A stretch of 64,000 nucleotides of DNA from Mycolicibacterium parafortuitum. Lineage in GTDB: Bacteria; Actinomycetota; Actinomycetes; Mycobacteriales; Mycobacteriaceae. The DNA lies in NCBI RefSeq assembly GCF_010725485.1, contig NZ_AP022598.1, positions 1,302,001-1,366,000 of the forward strand, in the 5' to 3' direction. Both the position numbers and the translations under genes were made by a program. Below the pieces are notes generated by a model. That model did no database searches. It was not told the DNA's origin and saw only the letters and a list, made by a program, of their open reading frames with translations. Shown here one piece after another: positions 61,121 through 64,000 of the stretch (position 1 is its first letter; the number at the start of each line of letters is the position of its first letter).

Positions 61121-62112
61121 TCGTCACCGTGACCCCCAACCCCAGCATCGACCGCACCGTCACGCTGCCCGTCCCGTTGGTCCGCGGCGCGGTGCATCGC
61201 GTCACGTCGGTGACCGATCAGGCCGGAGGCAAGGGCGTCAACGTCGCCAAGGTGCTGACGATGGCCGGGGTCGACGCCGTCGCGGTGCTGCCCGCGGCCA
61301 CCAACGACCCGTTGATCAACGCGCTGCAGGCGGCCGCGGTGCCGTACCGGATCGTGACCACCGGCGAGCCCGCCCGCACCAATCTGGCCATCACCGAACA
61401 GGACGGCACCACCACCAAGATCAACGAACCCGGCGCAACGCTGGACGACGTGACGCTGCGAACGTTCACCGACGCGGTGCTCGACGCGGCCGGCGACGCG
61501 GACTGGGTGGTGATGTCGGGTTCGCTGCCCCCTGGCGTCCCGGCGTCGTGGTACGCGACCGTCGTCGCGCACCTCGCGAGCCGGCCCTGCCGGGTCGCGG
61601 TCGACACCTCCGACGCACCCCTGGCCGCGCTCGTCGAGGGCCTCGACCACGGCGCACCCGACCTGATCAAACCCAACGCCGAAGAACTCGCCGGCATCCT
61701 GGGCCTGTCGGCGCAGCATCTCGAAGACGCTGTCGCACAAGGCGATCCGGGACCCGTCGTCGCCGCCGCCCGGCAGCTCATCGATCGCGGTATCGGCGCG
61801 GTGCTGGCCACCCTCGGTGCCGCCGGGGCCGTGCTGGTGGACGGCAGCGGTGCGTGGATGGCGACGCCGCCGCCGATCGTGCCCCGCAGCACCGTCGGCG
61901 CCGGGGATTCGTCCCTGGCCGGCTACCTGCGCGCCGAAGTCGGTGGCGCGGTGCCGCCGCAGCGGCTGCAGATGGCCGTCGCCTACGGCAGCGCGGCCGC
62001 CGCCCTGCCGGGGACCACATTGCCGTCGCCCAGCGAGATCGATCTCAACGGAGTTCGGGTATCCCCTGTTTCACCCGTCGCGTCAACCAGCAGTAACTCA
62101 GAGACAAGGTAG
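61117..62112 (+). CDS. fruK: 1-Phosphofructokinase
   Basis: 331 residues from GTG 61117, overlapping the regulator stop as GTGA. PfkB-family motifs: TPNPSIDRTV, QAGGKGVNVAKVLTMAG and the anion-hole GAGDSSLAGYL with catalytic Asp. It phosphorylates fructose 1-phosphate made by FruA to fructose 1,6-bisphosphate. fruA follows 4 bp downstream. Confidence 0.93.
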   Translation: MIVTVTPNPSIDRTVTLPVPLVRGAVHRVTSVTDQAGGKGVNVAKVLTMAGVDAVAVLPAATNDPLINALQAAAVPYRIVTTGEPARTNLAITEQDGTTTKINEPGATLDDVTLRTFTDAVLDAAGDADWVVMSGSLPPGVPASWYATVVAHLASRPCRVAVDTSDAPLAALVEGLDHGAPDLIKPNAEELAGILGLSAQHLEDAVAQGDPGPVVAAARQLIDRGIGAVLATLGAAGAVLVDGSGAWMATPPPIVPRSTVGAGDSSLAGYLRAEVGGAVPPQRLQMAVAYGSAAAALPGTTLPSPSEIDLNGVRVSPVSPVASTSSNSETR

Positions 62113-62116
62113 CGCC

Positions 62117-64000
62117 ATGACCAGCTCCACCCCACCGCCGATCATCACCGGCGATCTGGTCCTGCTCGACACGGCGGTCGACGGCGGTAAGCAGGCGGTG
62201 ATCCGCAGGCTTGCCGAGGCGCTGGCCGGGGCCGGGCGCACCAACGACGCCGAGGGTCTGATCGGTGCGGCGATGGCCCGTGAGGAGCAGTCCGCGACCG
62301 GCCTGCCCGGCGGGATCGCGATCCCGCACTGCCGTTCCCCGTACGTCGACACCCCCACCATCGGCTTCGCCCGGCTCAAACCGGGGGTGGACTTCGGCGC
62401 CCCCGACGGCCCCGCCGATCTCGCGTTCCTGATCGCGGCGCCGGATTCCGGTGGTCAGGAGCACATGAAGCTGCTGTCGAGTCTGGCGAGGGCTTTGGTC
62501 CGCAAGGACTTCGTCGAGGCGCTGCGCGCGGCCACCACCGCCGACCAGATCGTCGAACTGGTCGACGGGGTCGTCAACCCCGCCCCGGCCGCAGCACCCG
62601 CTGCCCCGGCCACCGCACCCGCGGCGCCTCCGGCGGAGACGCCCGCCGCGCCGAAGGCGCAGAAGACCATCGTCGCGATCACCGCGTGCCCGACCGGCAT
62701 CGCGCACACCTACATGGCCGCCGACTCGCTGGCCCAGGCCGCGAAGGAGGCCGGGGTCAACCTGCTCGTCGAGACCCAGGGATCTTCGGGCAGCACGCCG
62801 TTGCCGGCCGCGACGATCGCCGAAGCGGACGCGGTCATCTTTGCCACCGACGTCGGGGTCAAGGACAGGGGCCGGCTCGCGGGGAAGCCGGTCATCGCGT
62901 CGGGGGTGAAGCGGGCCATCAACGAACCGGCCAAGATGATCGCCGAAGCCGTTGCCGCAGCGGATAACCCGAACGCGGCCCGGGTGGAGGGGTCGGGTGC
63001 GGCGGCGCCGGACGCACCGTCGGGCGATGTCGGCTGGGGTACCAGGACCCGGCAGATCCTGTTGACCGGTGTGAGCTACATGATCCCGTTCGTCGCCGCC
63101 GGTGGCCTGCTGATCGCCCTGGGATTCCTGTTCGGCGGCTACGAGATCTCCGAGATCGCCAACGACATCGCGCTGAACAACTCCCTGACCAACCTGCCCG
63201 ACGGCGGGTTCACGCAGTACCTCGGGGCGATACTGTTCGCCCTCGGCAACCTGGCGTTCGGCTTCCTGGTCCCGGCGCTGGCCGGCTACATCGCCTTCGC
63301 GATCGCCGACCGGCCCGGCATTGCACCGGGTTTCACCGCCGGAGCGCTGGCGGTGTTCGTCGGCGGCGGCTTCATCGGCGGCATCCTCGGCGGTGTGATC
63401 GCCGGGTTCACCGCACTGTGGATCAGCAGGTTCGACGCCCCGCGGTGGTTGCGCGGCCTGATGCCGGTGGTGATCATCCCGCTGGTCGCGTCACTGACCG
63501 TCGGGCTGATCATGTTCTTCCTGATCGGCCGCCCGCTGGCGTGGATCAACACCGGCCTGACCGACTGGCTGAACAGCCTCACCGGCACCTCCGCGGTGCT
63601 GCTGGGCGTGATCCTGGGTCTGATGATGTGCTTCGACCTCGGCGGCCCGGTCAACAAGGCGGCGTACGCGTTCGCCACCGCCGGCCTCGCCGCCTCCACC
63701 ACCGCTTCGTTCCAGGTGATGGCCGCGGTGATGGCCGCAGGCATGGTGCCGCCGCTGGCGATGGCCCTGGCCACCACCATCCGGCCGGGTCTGTTCAGCG
63801 AACCGGAAAAGGAAAACGGCCGCGCCGCATGGCTTCTCGGAGCCTCGTTCATCTCCGAGGGTGCCATCCCGTTCGCCGCGGCGGATCCGCTGCGGGTGAT
63901 CCCGTCGATGATGTTCGGCGGCGCCATCACCGGTGCACTGTGCATGGCGTTCGGCGTGACACTGCGCGCGCCGCACGGCGGCATCTTCGTGTTCTTCGCG
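62117..64000 (+). CDS. fruA: Fructose PTS transporter EIIABC (3' partial)
   Basis: 628 residues to the window edge, with no stop; ATG 62117 follows fruK by 4 bp. The EIIA domain has phospho-His71 (GGIAIPHCRSP). The EIIB domain has phospho-Cys191 (TACPTGIAHTYMAA). The EIIC membrane domain starts near residue 310 (LLTGVSYMIPFVAAGGLLIALGF) and includes LGGPVNKAAYAF and ISEGAIPFAAADPLRVIPS. It imports fructose as fructose 1-phosphate. A ptsH gene is expected next. Confidence 0.93.
   Translation, partial: MTSSTPPPIITGDLVLLDTAVDGGKQAVIRRLAEALAGAGRTNDAEGLIGAAMAREEQSATGLPGGIAIPHCRSPYVDTPTIGFARLKPGVDFGAPDGPADLAFLIAAPDSGGQEHMKLLSSLARALVRKDFVEALRAATTADQIVELVDGVVNPAPAAAPAAPATAPAAPPAETPAAPKAQKTIVAITACPTGIAHTYMAADSLAQAAKEAGVNLLVETQGSSGSTPLPAATIAEADAVIFATDVGVKDRGRLAGKPVIASGVKRAINEPAKMIAEAVAAADNPNAARVEGSGAAAPDAPSGDVGWGTRTRQILLTGVSYMIPFVAAGGLLIALGFLFGGYEISEIANDIALNNSLTNLPDGGFTQYLGAILFALGNLAFGFLVPALAGYIAFAIADRPGIAPGFTAGALAVFVGGGFIGGILGGVIAGFTALWISRFDAPRWLRGLMPVVIIPLVASLTVGLIMFFLIGRPLAWINTGLTDWLNSLTGTSAVLLGVILGLMMCFDLGGPVNKAAYAFATAGLAASTTASFQVMAAVMAAGMVPPLAMALATTIRPGLFSEPEKENGRAAWLLGASFISEGAIPFAAADPLRVIPSMMFGGAITGALCMAFGVTLRAPHGGIFVFFA

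Overview
This 64 kb window looks like the chromosome of a fast-growing mycobacterium (Mycolicibacterium type). It is very GC-rich. It carries a complete mce1 locus (fadD5, yrbE1AB, mce1A-F and four Mce-associated genes) with divergent mce1R. Many genes overlap as ATGA or GTGA, and several promoters place a TANNNT -10 box 6-7 nt before the start codon, so those messages should be leaderless. Much of the gene order recalls M. tuberculosis Rv0144-Rv0178 (TetR, methyltransferase, ALDH, SDR, quinone oxidoreductase; fadE2-ptpB; pntAB; SRPBCC; mce1R; fadD5; mce1), but in rearranged blocks.

Layout. 1-2973: a sugar dehydrogenase (partial), an SRPBCC protein and a secreted phosphodiester glycosidase. 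3121-10928: a 7.8 kb integrated element bounded by a 12-bp direct repeat. It carries a large serine integrase, a phage terminase small subunit, a Panacea-type antitoxin with a frameshifted MazF/PemK-like toxin, an AT-rich multi-pass membrane protein, and a forward operon (HTH protein, membrane coiled-coil protein, possible nuclease, small ORF). It has no capsid, portal, tail or large-terminase gene. 11090-27397: a YoaK-type membrane protein, then the mce1 locus transcribed leftward as mce1R < > fadD5-yrbE1A-yrbE1B-mce1A-F-mam1A-D.

27408-34813: SRPBCC, MscS channel, DUF72, TetR, a 36-residue ORF, a zinc-ribbon protein, a sulfonate/nitrate-type ABC importer and a zinc alcohol dehydrogenase. 34990-41090: pntAB, a NarL-type two-component pair and an AraC regulator. 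41092-49167: a FAD/Rieske oxidoreductase divergent from a PLP decarboxylase, then a catalase-like protein, fadE2-ptpB, a hydrolase, DUF456 and a haloacid dehalogenase. 49170-54942: a lipid/aldehyde oxidation cluster with TetR regulators. 55069-58538: FUSC, pirin and a small protein. 58535-64000: the fructose PTS cluster, ptsI divergent from deoR-fruK-fruA (fruA runs off the end).

The most interesting region is the 3121-10928 island. Terminase small subunit plus integrase plus toxin-antitoxin and accessory genes, without structural genes, is the layout expected of a phage satellite or defence island. Joining its two ends rebuilds an attP-like dyad, which strongly supports the boundaries. No tRNA, rRNA or CRISPR array was seen.
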